From Liopterus haemorrhoidalis (taxonomy: Eukaryota > Arthropoda > Insecta > Coleoptera > Dytiscidae): a DNA stretch of 64,000 bases. Each line of letters starts with the position of its first letter. Position 1 is the first letter of the stretch. The stretch covers positions 242,072,654 to 242,136,653 of the forward strand of contig OZ020611.1 in the NCBI GenBank assembly GCA_963971575.1. The letters are read 5' to 3'. The notes under the pieces are model-generated. The model was not told the DNA's origin. It did not search any database and saw nothing but the letters and a program-made list of their open reading frames with translations. Made by a program: the position numbers and the translations under genes. Positions 22,801 through 37,800 of the stretch are shown one piece after another.

Positions 22801-25800
22801 AAAACGATTTTGTAGGGCTTTTCAAGAGCTATAAGAGGTGAGTTTAAAGGGCTCGAATAAGGTGGTGTTCGCTTGTAAATAGAGGTTTTAAACGGCTATA
22901 TCTCGCCAAATATTCACTGTACAGAAAATATATGCACAGGGAAATTTAAGTCATTAAAAAAGCTACAATTTAGTGCTCTATCATTTTTTTCGTATCTCCA
23001 GTAATTTCGGAGATATGTTGAAGAAAAGGGTGAAAAATACGAAATCGCAAAAAATCCTTTTTTCTTTAAACTACAATTTTTCTAAAATTAGGCATTTTAA
23101 ATTGGTCAAACTTCTTGGGTGTACTGAAAATACATATATGAAGAGAACCACAGAAGGGTGAGGATCAATTTTAATTAGGGGGGTAAATAGGGGGTTGTTT
23201 TCACTGATTTTTTCGTAGAAAAAAGTAGGTACCGACCTTATTTTGATCATAAGTCGCTTAATTTTTATACTAGAGACTTTTTCTTTTTTTTGTTTGAAAG
23301 GTCTAATCAAATACTTTAAAAAAGATTCAATGAGTTTTCTTCGAAAAATGCAAATTTTTCCTGTTATTTGACTTTGAATCTTTCAAATTATGCATTTGGC
23401 GAAACAAAGTTAACCATTAACATGTCGTATCTCGGTTCGTATTGGTCGTAGAAAAATAATAAAAAAAAGGATTTTGTTTATTTTTTTAAAAGCTACAATT
23501 TTGCTTTCTACAGTTTTTTTGATAAAATGCATATTTTTCGAGTTATTCGCAAAAAACTTTTTAAAAACATCGATTTTTTCGTCGAAAAACTGTTACACTC
23601 GTATTGTAGTTGAAAGTTACCATTATTTATAATAATTAATTCTTACCCACATGCTGTAGATACCATTACTTCTATTTATTAATGTTTACTTCACTGACTC
23701 ATGTTAGACAGGTTGTTGAAGATATAAAGGCAATTGTATATGATGAAACATGAAAATTAGCATAAAATTTTCAAGTTTGGAGATTTTTTCAAATTTTGAA
23801 AAGCTGGATCTCAGAAACTATTGAAGCTACTGAACCCATTCTGGTCTTAAATTGTAGCAAATTTAATCTAGTTTAAAAATTCATTGAATAATGTTTGTCA
23901 ACAACGTGTTCCTTTATGGTCATAATGGTAAGAAACCGAAAAAAGTTCGTAAATTTAGTAGTTTTTGAGAAATTCAAAAGTGTTCCGGAGGGCTGCCGAG
24001 GTCGAAAACTTGGATTTTGCATCTCAGGCATATCCCATACAAGAAAAAAAGACGAAACTAACTACCCCCACTTGATGCAACTTTTGCCCCATAATCATGA
24101 CAAGGTTACTGGACTATTTTAGTGGAATATTAAATTAAAGGTCTTGGATATAACGTGCGAAAAGTAATTTTTAAAAAAATGTAAAGCGATTTTTACTAAA
24201 AATGTAGCAAAAAATCCTCCACCTTCATATGCAAAGTCAATTAAAAAATATATCTTATCATTATCTTTGTAAGCGGTTGAACACTAACCGCCTACATTGA
24301 CAATGACAATATTTATATTTGAATGATTTTTCATATATTCTCCGCGTTTTAATAAAAATATGATATAATACAAGATGTCCGACTTTTATAGAAGCTTGTT
24401 AATCATAAAATTGCATAATATTTCCAGATTATTCTGGTGTCTATTAAAATATATTATTCGCCAGATATATCTAAAATTAAATGTAGCAAAACACTGAGTA
24501 AATATCAAAACAACATTGCTTAAAATATTCTATTTTATATATACCATTGCATTTTTCTGCTATGACGTTTACAGTTATGTTGCTTAATTAATTTTCTTTA
24601 GAGTTTCTTTAGTTGTCATGTCTGTCGATTTCGTTTCAAGTTGGATTTATATTATCATTCATCGAAGGTGTCGACTAAATCTACAAGCTGAACAAGCTAC
24701 AGTGTAAGGCCTTATGGATGGAGGCCTCACGCTCAATGTAACAAATGCGCAACAGAAAGTAATTTGCATTATTGCTGATATATGTTTTAACTATATTTTG
24801 CTCGCAAACCTCTTTTGCAATTAGTGCAGAACAATGACTTAAACTTCTTACGCACGAGGTGGTTTTCGTCGAATCGGTTTGCTGGTCGGGCTTTGCACAT
24901 TAGTACAGTAGAATTAGCCAAAAAAGTTCGAAAATTTAACAAAATTCGTTTCAGGATGCCATATGGAAAAATCGATGTAATTGGGTGAGTAGCATGTACC
25001 ATTGAAGTCGCCCCCATTTTTTCAACCTGGAACATTGTTTAAACAATGAAAAACAGCAAAAAAAACGACAAAAATTGTTTTTTTTTTCTAACTCGAGAGC
25101 TACTGCCACTGGGAATTTCAATTATTTTTTACTATTAAAGTACTCAAAAACAATTAATTTGAGACCTGCTAAATTAAATTCGACCCATTATTTGTTTAAA
25201 TAATGGAGAAAAACCGCGAAAATTTTAAAAATTTTCAAATATTTTTCATTTTGTCAAAAAAGCAGCTATTTGCTTGAAACTTACAGAAATTGTGCCATTT
25301 ATTGGTCTCAACTTACAAAAAAAATTTCATCACAAAATATTAATTATTTAACGAATTATTGCATTTATTTATTAAAATGGACCTTAATGTAAAATGAAAA
25401 ATGACGTTCTTCCCGTCGTCATACAGGGCCCATCAGGTGCTCATTTTCTTTGTTGAAACGTCAATTTTCAACATCCATTAAGGTAAAATCCAATTTTTAA
25501 TTTTTTGACCTCCAAAATGGCGACTGAAAAATTGTTGCTAATTTTGCAATGGTTTTTTGCGAATAACTTTGCGATAAACAAAGATACGGACATGGCATAT
25601 CGATATTCTTGTAGCTGGTAAAAACAATTTTTGTCGTTTTTTTTGCTGTTTTTCATTGTTTAAACAATGTTCCAGGTTGAAAAAATGGGGGCGACTTCAA
25701 TGGTACATGCTACTCACCCAATTACATCGATTTTTCCATATGGCATCCTGAAACGAATTTTGTTATGCAATTTTCCTAATTCTACTGTACTACATGGAAA

Positions 25801-28800
25801 TCTACCCTAGTAATTTTGAAATTCAATATACATTCAGCGTTCGCTTAACGTACATACGCTTAACGTACGTTCGATGATACGTACATGATTAATTACAGAT
25901 CCTATGTTCGTACGAACGTACATCGCGTAACATGAAAATGTCGCTTTTGTACGAACGTACACATTGTCCGCGCGAACGTACATCGCGTCACACGGAAACG
26001 CCGTTTTCGTATTTGATATGGCAACATTATGATTAAAAAAAAGGGAATAGAAATAGCACACAATGTATAATGTATAATCGGATTCATGAAAAATGTCCGA
26101 TTATTAAATGACGGGACCGCATTTAATTTTAAAAGAGTAAACTTAACGTAAAATTTTGAATAAAACTTGCAGATTTTAAAATTTTTTACAAAAAAAGATT
26201 CTTACACTTTTTTTTCATGAATGATCATTTGCAAGATGTTGAAATTTGTTAATTTAATGCCCCTAATATTTTCGTAAATCTTAATAGAACAGTAAACACG
26301 TAGTACTAACACATAAATACATGTTAAAAAATAAAAATAAACCATACATTATATAAAATAAACATGTTTAGAAAAATAAATAAGTACTTAAAAAATTATT
26401 ATTTGTTTTTAATTAGAAATTTGTCCATTGTCAATTGTACCGCAGTTTTCTTTTTGTCTTGATATAAAAGTTTATAACAAGCGGTGCTATTGCGTATATT
26501 ATTAACAACACTGAAACTTCTATCAATATCTGGGTCCGAATTCTCGATAGTGTAAATGAGTTCGTCCACTTTGCCTAATATTCCACTTACTGTTTTAGTT
26601 GTATTTCGGTTGTTTCGTTCTCGGTTTTTGGGTCTTCTTTTTCAGTTCTCATTTGCTCTTGTAGTTCTAATAACTCATTAGTTGTGAGTTCGTCCGCATG
26701 TGATTCTAACAAATCGTTAATATCTTCAGTGTCCATATTCAGTCCATTTTTTTTTTTTTTTAATACATGTGAATATTCTGTTGTGTATTCACACACAGAA
26801 AAGCACTCGTAAATACTAGACTAACTAGTTTTAACATTTTTGACGAAATCCTTACGAATTTTTCAGAGCCCCACTTAAAAACTAGTGGTCTAGAATTCCA
26901 TGTTAGATGTTTTTCAATCCCAAATAATTATACAGTATGGAATGCGTAGCACTATACGAAAATTTGAAAATAACTTGGGGAAAATAATAGATTTCCATTT
27001 GTAAAAGTTGCAGACTATACAAAAAAAGAAAGTAGGAATAAAAAGCCTGATTTGCACTGCTCAACAAAAGCGCTAGGGTGAGACGCGAATGATTAGGCAT
27101 AACCCAGACGGCATGACCATTTCGTCAGTTTAAAACTGAACTGGGAACAACCAGTCAAATGCATGCCTTTTTTACGCGATTCGAATATACTCTTTTATAC
27201 CCTTTTCACACTAGATCTTTAAGACGAGTGAACTTAAAGTTCACCGATGTTTAAGATCGGTATGCTTTCACACTTGATGTTTAAATCTCCGGTGCTGTCA
27301 TCAGCTACAATAATTTTGTCCTTAAGTTACCGTCATGAAATTACCAGTTTTGAACTGTCTGCGCAGACGCACATTTTGAATTATTATAAACAATTAAGGA
27401 TATTTAATTTCATTCTACAATAAAGGCACTACAATAAAGAATATATTACACCTGTATTAACATGTAAGTCGATACATTTTATCTCAATTATTGTAGCTCT
27501 GTATTTTATTAAACACATTATTAAAATAAATAATTTTATTATAACAATAAGTATAAACTTCTTATAACGTCGATATAAAATACAGTATTCTTGTTTATGA
27601 TAATATAAAATGTTGACAGCACAAATTCAAGGAGTATTTTTTTATAATAGAAATTATGTTGGCAATGCGTACGAAGTTTAAGACGCAGATCTCTGTCTTA
27701 AACATCGGTCGTGTTTAGACGAGGCCGTACGGTTTCACATTAGCGTTTAAAGATACATTCACTTTAACATCCGATCTTAAAGATCTAGTGTGAAAAGGGT
27801 ATTAGACAGAGCATAGCTGATTTGTAAATGCAAACTTCGGGTTGCTACCTAGTTCACCAGACAAAAACCACCTCGTGTAGGTCAAGACTTTGTTTTGTTC
27901 TTGTTGCATTCTACGTAGCGGTCAAAACATTCGTGACAAATTCGATAAGTGGCAATATAAATCTGTTTATTTTTTTTGCTCATATTGGATAATATGTATT
28001 GTTACCGTCATTTTTTTGTTATGTATAAAAAACCGGATGTTGTTACGTAGTATAATTCTTCTGATTCCAACAAAATTACACAGATTATATTAAGTTTGCT
28101 TCTTATTCTGATTTTTCGTTGGCAGAAAAATGTTTTGTTTGTTAAATAGTTTAACAATTTTATTAAATAACATTTTTAATATCAGTAATATTATTTTAAA
28201 AATTTTAATATGCTTTTCTTAATATCGTTTCTTTTATAACGAAAATGATGCACCTTATTTTTCTGATTATAGACAAATTTGACAAAAAAAAGGTTATTTG
28301 CAGGGATGAAATAACGTTTTAAATCGTTATGTTATTGTATAACGTTATTTATTTTTTGGTTTCGGTATATAACGTTCTAAATAACGTTAAAAAAATTAAT
28401 TGTTATGTTATATAATGTTACGTAAATATTGTTATATAACGTTATAAAAATAAATTTTATTTGTAACTCTGAAATTACCAATTTTTGGGATCTGTAAAGT
28501 GTCAATTTAAAAAAAAATAGTACCAAATTACGTTTAGATATTCTAATTTAATTTTCATATATGAAATACAAGCAAAATATATCTTCTTCTCAAAAGAAAT
28601 ATATCACAGTTTTATCTATTTGGTGGTAAATACAAACTATACCTACTTGTCTTGTGGTTGAAATCTTTTTTTACCAAACATAAAAGTGTCTACGAATGAA
28701 AACTTACTTGAAATTGCAATAAAATTTTTCAATGCAAATGAAACAATTAAAAAATATGTTTATAACGTTATATAACGTTAGTAAAATAACGTTACAAAAT

Positions 28801-31800
28801 AACTTTTTGTGAATCGTTATAGGTTATATAACGTTATAAAAATATCGTTACGTTATTGTATTAGAAAATGTAGTTGAATCGTTAATATAGCGTTATCGGG
28901 TATCGTTTCGTTACGTTATCCATCCCTGGATATTTGTAGTTATTAAAATATCTGTTGCGTTCTCAGATATACTTTTAGTAGTAAACTGCGTTTCTGAGTT
29001 TTTATGTCCTGTTATATTGCTATAGTCAAATAAAAATGCATATTTTAACTAACATTTCTTGTAGACAATCCTAATATTTTTAATTAAAATCTGATCAATA
29101 GGTTGCAATATGGCTGTCTAATTAGGCGGCATCAGCAGAATTCGAAAATATAGATCATTCTTTTCTTCTCTTACCAAATATGGAGGTGTATTATCTATTA
29201 ATACTAACGCTTTATGAGGACCATTTATGCGCCAAGAACTTCTTTAAAGGTCTAAAATGATTATTGAAACAATACGAAAATGTAGTTTTTGTCAGCCAAT
29301 TTTTTTCTCATTTAATCTACACCTTTTCCAATTGTATTTCAGAAAAGATCAATTGTATTTCAGATTAATCAATTTGATTTCAGAAAAGATCAATTGTATT
29401 TCAGATTAATCAATTTGATTTCAGAAAATGTCAATTGTATTTCAGATTAATCAATTTGATTTCAGAAAATGTCAATTGTAATTCAGATTAGTCAATTTGA
29501 TTTCAGAAAATATCAAATGTATTTCAGATTAGTCAGTTTAATTTCAGAAAGCGTCAATAGTATTTCAGATTAGTCAATTGTAATTCAGAAAATGTCAATT
29601 GTAATTCAGGAATGGTTAATTGTATTTCAGAATCTGTTTCTGTGCTATATATTAAGATTGTATTAATTTATTTCATTTCAAAATTACAGGAACGCATTTA
29701 AGAAATTCTATTTTCATGAGTTTATGTAGAAATTTTATAAGAGTATTTGGGGTAAAATTTGGGTTATATTATACCTATTATACATAAAATTTTGAGTTTT
29801 CTGAAAATGAACATAAACACGGTCTTATTTAGCTTGGTTTCATGTTTGTCTGTGTCTGGATCAAATCTTGTTATCAATTTTTTATTCCATTTCACCGAAC
29901 AAATTTTCTTGACTTTTTGCACACATGTATATTTCCGGTGACAATAAAATATTTTGTCACTTTTGCCCCTTTATTGTATTTCTCAAACAGTGGGACGCAA
30001 CCCACCAGCGCTGTTCGATTATTGCAGTTTTTTGTTATAACAACATATTGTCATAATATCTTAAAGGCTACACCTTTGTCACAGACTACTTGATAATAAG
30101 AACTGTGTAATATAAATCAGTATCTTTCTGAAATACAATTGACTATTTCTGAAATACATTTGACAATTTCTGAAATACACCTGACATTTTCTGAATTTCA
30201 ATTGACTAATCTGAAATACAATTGACGCTTTCTGAAATTAAACTGACTAATCTGAAATACATTTGATATTTTCTGAAATCAAATTGACTAATCTGAATTA
30301 CAATTGACGTTTTCTGAAATCAAATTGACTAATCTGAATTACAAATGATCTTTTCTGAATTAAACTTGTTCTTTTCTGAAATACAACTGGAAAAGGTGTA
30401 TAATAATATCGTCTCCTCCGCTAGAAACTTCAGACTGACAGACAACGTTAGCAAATGATTAGAGAAGGCATTAGTCGGTAAAACGACTGCGGAGAACGCT
30501 AGCGCGGATGCCCAAACGGTTCTTATTTAAATAATCCTCGAAATAACATTTAATTCTTTGAAGTTTATCGCAGTATCGAATTATGGAACATCAAGTTCTG
30601 TTAGCGAACATTGTTATTAGGTCGCAAAATAGTACATTTTACATACTGCTAACTAATGTTGGCGAACATTGTTAGCGAACACTATTAGCTAAAAATGTTC
30701 GTTTCAATGTGAACCCGCCTTAGAGTATTTGGACTACTGGACTGAGAATAATAACATGTCCGGATTAAAGAACTTATACTATATTTAAAATATGATAGTA
30801 CCTGGGCCAGTCGAAATGTACGTAAATTTTTGAATCACTCATTGTCAAATAGTGTCTATAATCATTTTCACGCATAACCCAAGCATATTAAACATTTTTT
30901 TGCGGCAGTTAATATTGAGTTGCGTATTTGCCGTGAAGTTAGTTAGGATGTGTGTGTTTTGATTTGAACGTAGCTAGACCTCACAACCAGACCTACTCGC
31001 AAGTCTTACAGTACAAGGTGGAGAAACTTATGACACGTAAGATTATATCACACAAAACATTTACGTATTTTTTTGTTGTTTTTTTTTGGGACAATTTTTC
31101 GACGCAAAGGATTAGATTTTATATTTTTTTGGGCTGCATGAGATACATTTATTTGTAAAATTGATGCGATGATTAAAAATGAAAGCGATGATTGAGGATT
31201 GGATTAAGAGTGGATGGCGATCTTAATCCAAATTAAGCATGCATATATAGTTTTTTGACCCACATATAAGATGCATATTAAGACTTAGTTAAACCTGTTA
31301 AGTTGCCCATTTTTGATGCAAAATAATATCTACATACATCCCTGTTTCTGCGTAAGGTGGCCAATATGAGTTGGTCAAATTAAGAGTGGGGTTGAAATGA
31401 ATCTCTTGTTGTGTAAAATAGCGAAAGAAAACATTTTTTTTTTAAGTTTCCAAATAAAAAAAGTTGTCTCCCACCCTATTACTCAGAGGGGTTCGTCTAC
31501 TACACTGAAAATTTTAAAGCAATACATATTAACGTAGACTGGAATAATATAGACGGAATTATTAGTCGCAATATATTTGCAAAAAATTTGGACTATTTTG
31601 CATTGTTGAAAATAAAAAATATTATTTTTTAAAATGTATTTTGAAAAAAAAATTAAATTAAAATAAAAAATTAGATCAATGCACACATTGTCATTCCGAA
31701 TTGTACTGCTGGAATATTGTAGGAGATAGAAAAGTAAGATAGAAAAGTAATTTTTAAAAAAATTTATTTTGGCGTTATTTTTATTTCTTGCTGTTACACA

Positions 31801-34800
31801 GATTAGATCTTTTTTGGTTTAAAAATTGGTCTAAAAATTGAAGAAAAAAAACATTTCTAGATTAAATTATTTTTCGAAAAAAATTTCAAAAAAAAAGTTT
31901 TTCTCTGAAAAAATATAATTATTTAATTTAATTTAGGGTATTAAACGGAAGCTGCTAATTCTTATATTAATAAACTAAAATTGATTAAAAATTACCTTCT
32001 TTGTTTTAAAACAGATTTTGAAACAATTACAGTCTAAAATACATAAATTCAAGCTCACTCTGTAGTTCTGTCCACGGTATAATTATAGTCCGTTTCTTTT
32101 AGTCCAGGATTTTAAAATCTAGTGTCAGCTATTGAAAGAGGCTTTGAGAGCAATTATTTTCAACAAAGTAAATCGGGCTTTTGTAAGTTATGTATAATCC
32201 ATTCATCGTTATTTCCTCATCTGAGTAGGCGATGTTACGGTTACATTTTTGTTGATATTCACGAAATATAATTAGACATTTAAAAATAAAATTCGTAAAA
32301 AATCAAATAATTTTAATTCTAAAATATCATTTATGTGACATTCTATAAGAAATATTTATTCAGCAACACTGGTGATATAATTAATTTCTTAGCTTCGTGC
32401 GGAACTACATAGTAATTTATTTTTTAATGTTATCAATAATTTGCTAAGAGGAAATTTTGATTTCAATAGCTTGCACCTTTGAAATTGTACGTCATGTTGG
32501 TATTAAAAAAATGGTAAAAAATGTCAATTTGATAATGATCATGACCAACAATTCTGAAGTCTGATTTACATCGTAATGAAATTTTTTAAAAGACATTTAA
32601 AGTCAGTAATACACTATAAAAGTAACCAAAATAACTATACTCTATTTCCGAAAGACTGATAGTAATATAATTTATTATTTGTAAAAAGTTATTGTATTAT
32701 CACACAGAAGCGTTAAAACAAAAGCGACAAAATATGAATAGTTCGAAACGAAATATTGTTAAAAACAACCGAGTGTGCCGCACATAGTATATGGGAATAC
32801 GAACTAGGGTTAAACACAATAGGCCATAAAAATTTGACCATAAAATTATGAGGAAAAATATGGTCACAGGGGTGTGTTTAATGATATGATAAATATGGTC
32901 ACAGGCATGCGTTTAATAAAATGATAAATAGTGATATAGAAATACACAAAACCAATTTAAATGTGTTTAATATGTGCACGCCACTGGTAACTGCCTGAAA
33001 AAATGATTTATTACTATCAGGCTTTCAGAGATAGAGTATAGATCTGGTTTGTCCTTACAAAAGTGAACAGCTTATGCGAAATTGTATGTTATGTTGGTAT
33101 TAAAAAAAGATAAAAAAAATTCATATGTCATTCCATTTGACATGTCAATGAATAATGATATCTTAAATATAATGATCATAACCAACAGATTTGATGTCTG
33201 TTTTACAGGGTAAGGAGTATTTTTAAATGACATTTAAAGTCTGTAATACACTATAAAAGTAACAAATATAACCAAATCTGTTTCATATAGGCTATTCCAA
33301 ACCTTTAGGCGGAACTAGATTTTACAATCTAGTAACTTTTATAGTGTGATTCGAGCTTTTGACTATTTTGGTTAAACTTTGTAAATCATACTTGCAATAA
33401 ACATTTTTAGGTTGAGGTTAATATTGTTATAAAAATTCATTTTCCGTATATTTTGATTTTTTGTGTCATTCGTAATAAAAATTTCCCATTTATTTTTTTT
33501 TGTTTTTAAAATATTTAAAAATGATTATATTTTTGACAACCGTCATTCGTTTCCATGGTTTCACTGTTGGAATTTTAAATTTTCACATACCAACATATGA
33601 AACGACATGAAATAACCCAAACAAGGTCTCTTCTCGTGACAACCTAAAAGAACGAAATTCCCATTTAGTTCCGCCTAAACTAATAATTTTGCTTTACACT
33701 TCATAAAATGCTCATTTCACAATTTGATATTGAATATTTGTTTTTTTTTTTTATATTTATTGTCTTCAGAGTTATTTAATCAGCTTCTAAACATTTCTGG
33801 TTTGTCATATTATCATGAGTGAGATGAATTTAATGAAAGAATGATAGGAATTGGGTCAGGAATTTCATTATCGGTTGCAGGAGGGTGGTAGGATTTTAAT
33901 AAAAAACTTTTGGTGTAAAATAAATGTATCTCACAATAAGCAAAATATATAATTGATGTGGTAACGGTAAATATGTAAAATATTTTGTATTATTTCGCTT
34001 TTTCGTTGCATTTTTTTCTTTGGCTTTGTTCTATTTGCAATTTTTGCTTGGGACTAAATTTTCAGATATAAGATATGTTTCAAACTGTGTATGAATAGTA
34101 TAAGTATTAGAATTAGTACTGTGAATCTCTTTACTGCATGACTTTTTTATTATTATTTTAATGCATGTTTTTTTTAGGATTTTACAGTACTCCTTAAGAT
34201 TAGTTTAGCATGTACTAAATGATCAACTAGTTGAAATAAAATTAATACAAAATGGCGCTGAAGTACAGTGGCGACGCGTGGTGGTAAAATTGTGCGTTAA
34301 AACAAGAAATATGTGTACAGTGGCGCGATGTGGTAAAATTATGTATTAAGGCAATCATCTATGATGCAAAATATGTCGTTTTTCACGTTGCTGTCGCAAA
34401 AATACTTTCTTGATATTTTTTACAGTACTTCATATGTAAATTTATTTTCTTATAGCAAGATATTTATTAATAACATTCGTTTAATGCACAGTTTTGACGC
34501 TACCAACGCCATTTCTTAATAGAAAAAAACAATTATATGAAAATTAGTTGAACATTTATTTAATTAATCATAAGTAGTCTTTTTTGCACATTTAATTAAA
34601 TTGTTTTAATATACACAAAATAAGACGACTATACTTTATTCAGAATGAAAAGATAGTAATGTTCACGTGATAATTTTGTCGTTTGTTGGCTGTTGAGTCG
34701 TTAATTTCACTCAACAGCCAGTAGTGTAGTGGCTTTAATTCTTCACGTGATTTTATAATTATTTTTGCATTTCGAACAGTTTTGTTATTTATTTATTGGA

Positions 34801-37800
34801 TGCCCTTAGTTTTGTGACTGTCAGCCAAGTAAACTGGTTATAAAAATCAAAAAATCACAAATTACTTATAAATTGTAAAATGATAATAAAAGCTATTGGT
34901 TGCATAAGAAAAATTTAAATTACTACTAATATATGAAAAATGGTCAGTGAATTTTTTTTACTACGGCACTGTAAAGTAATCAAAAAGTTACCTACAGAAA
35001 TTTTTTTTTAAATCTTGTGTGACCTCATTAAAGAAGTTATAGGGGAAATTTTAATTTGGAGAATTTTTGCTTATGCATTTTACAAAAAAAAAAAAGAAGA
35101 ACCATTCAGACGTACTAGTTTTATAGTGATAATTTGGTCTAATTTAACCGAAGTCGTATCTCTCGCTGTTTTCGTATTTTACCATTTTACATCCATGGTT
35201 AAATGGGACATTCGTACATTGATGTAAACCAGAATAGTACAGGGGTCGGCAACCTGTGGCTCCGGAGCCGCATGCGGCTCTTTTAGAAAATTTTGTGGCT
35301 TCCTGAAAATTTGGCTGGTTTTTATTTTAATATAATTTGTTTTTAAATTTGCAACTTTCTGCCTGTACTATATAGGTTTTGTATTGTTCAGGATGTTTTA
35401 CGGTGCATTTCACGCCCGGTAATTCCCCGAGCTACTACATTATTCCCTTTTAGAAGAAGTAATTTGTTCAAAAAAAAGTTATCTGTATTTGTGAATGATT
35501 TACGTGCAGAAACATTTTTCCATTTTATTAATTTACAAAAACATAAGGACAATAACAACGTTATTAATGCAATTTTTTTTGCACAAACTATTGTTAACAT
35601 GCAAGAAGCTTTTGGAGAAAGATTTAAAGAGTTTAGAAAATATAAAGCTACACTAGCTTTTTTGACAAAACCAAATGAAGCAGATATGCAGCAATTACAT
35701 TTATCACTATTTCCATTGATTAATCAGGCACAATTTGAGCTTCAATTATTGGATTTGTAATTCAAAGATTTATGGAATAATATATTAAAATTTAATTCTG
35801 AACTGGAAAGTTTCGAAAGAGAAAAGTGCATTTTATCTTCCCAGCATAAGTGGACCGAAATTCACAATTTTCAAAAAGTAGGTAAAGTTGTTTTCGAAGC
35901 TTTGAAATGTCTTTCAAAATTGTTCAATCATTTAAAAAAATATGCTTTTGGACTACTGACAATTTTCGGATCCACATAATATTACTGTGAGATAGTCTTT
36001 TCACATATGAAATTAATAGTCAGTCAAGAAGTAATCTTACTGACCTGAAACTTGAGTGCTGCCTTAAGTTAAAGATTAGTAAATATTTACCAAATATTGA
36101 AGTCTTATCTTACACTATGCAGGAGCAATCGTCCCATTAAAAAAATTATTATATTGTAATATACTGGCAAGTGCAATAGGTATCACAAACTAAATGTATA
36201 AGTAAATATTATTTTATTGTATTACTTGATTATTTTAAAACAAATAAACAAATTTAGGTTTTTTCTTAAATATAGCTTATATTTTTTAGCGGCTCTTCCA
36301 TGTTATTGTTTTTGTTTTCAATATAGATCTTTGTCACCGAAAGGTTGCCGACCCCTGAAATAATATGTTCTGTAGCGGGTTCATAATAAACGGTCACTAC
36401 AAGTTTAATTTTATTAATCAACCACAAATCGCAGATATTAATAAGTTTGAATTTAGATTTAAATACATATCAATTTATAAATGTCTGTAATTTGTGAGTG
36501 GTCGATTAATAAATTTAAATTCCTAGTGAACGCATTTTTATTATGCACCCGCTACAAAATGGCGCTCAACGTGGGGCCGAACAGAACAAAGGAAGTTAAA
36601 CGTTACATTTGTAGTATTGAAATTATCGAATTTTTCGTCTTTTTAACGCTACGTATAACCGCCATAAATCACAAGTTTCAAACAAACAATCTGAAATAAA
36701 ATTAGTAACAATGTTTATCTATCTAATAGATTTTTTTTAGTTGTAGAAAAAATTGTAATTTTATCGCTCAATAACTTAATAATAGATGTCGGACAACAAT
36801 GTTCTGTATAAAAAAAAAATCACATGATATATTTGTGGGTTCCAAATAACTTTTGGTATACTAACTATGTACCTATAAAACTCTGAAATGTGTTAAATTT
36901 CATATTTCAGGTAGAGTATTAAATGAAAGCTCTTCATTCTAGATTAACAGACGAAAAATGTGTGAAAATTAACATTTCACATCAATTTTTAGGGTTTTGT
37001 AGGTATGACCAAAAAACCCTTATACCGTCATTTTGTCGTCTGTCTGTCTGACTGTCTGTCTGTCTGTCTGTCTGTTCGGTAAAAATTGTAGCCAAACGGT
37101 TAAACCTAGAGAGTTGAAATTTGGCATGCTTATACAACTCTTTGACCCGCACATAGGAAAAATACTAAAACATCTAAAAAACATACCCCCCTAAAAATAT
37201 AAACAAATATGTGCTCAACGAGAACAAAAATATTTTTTTTAAATTCTGAGTAGGGTATCAAATGAAAGCCCTTAGTACGTGGATTAACGATCAAATTTTT
37301 ATTTTTGCAAAATAAATTATTTTGATGCGATTTTTGCCAAAAATGTGCAAAAAAATTTTTGTCCCACACCCTGTAGCCCAGATGGTTTAAACTAAAAATC
37401 TAAAAAAATTCTAAGTAATGTATATTGGTGTGAATCGAAATAGTACAACAGGAATTTTTGATCAGATTATGTTTTTGGAAAATAACGCATTTTTTGTGGT
37501 TTTTGGTTCACAAAGTACAAAAGTTATACCAATGTAAGACACTCACATGCATAGCGTTCGGTGGCTACATGCGTTAGAGCGCTCTTAAACTGGCTGGAAA
37601 ACGAAGGGTTTCGAGTTCGAGTACGGAGTGAATTTTATTTTTTCTGTTTTTTTTTTGCATTTTTATTATGTTGAAATTATTTTGTCAAAATTCTAGTTAT
37701 ATTTTGACAAATGTTGTATTTAATTTTTATGAGCGTAAATATAATAACCAGTCTTATTATATGATTAACAGACGATAAATTATTTTAAAAATATCGTTCA

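Noticed and set aside
25834..26087. Overlapping minus-strand ORFs with repeated CTFVRT-like peptides
   Set aside because: They follow the 60-bp CpG-rich repeat and have no family match.
29330..29640. CRISPR-like array
   Set aside because: The short repeats have no unique spacers, repeat inverted at the other end, and lie in animal DNA. It is a foldback arm.
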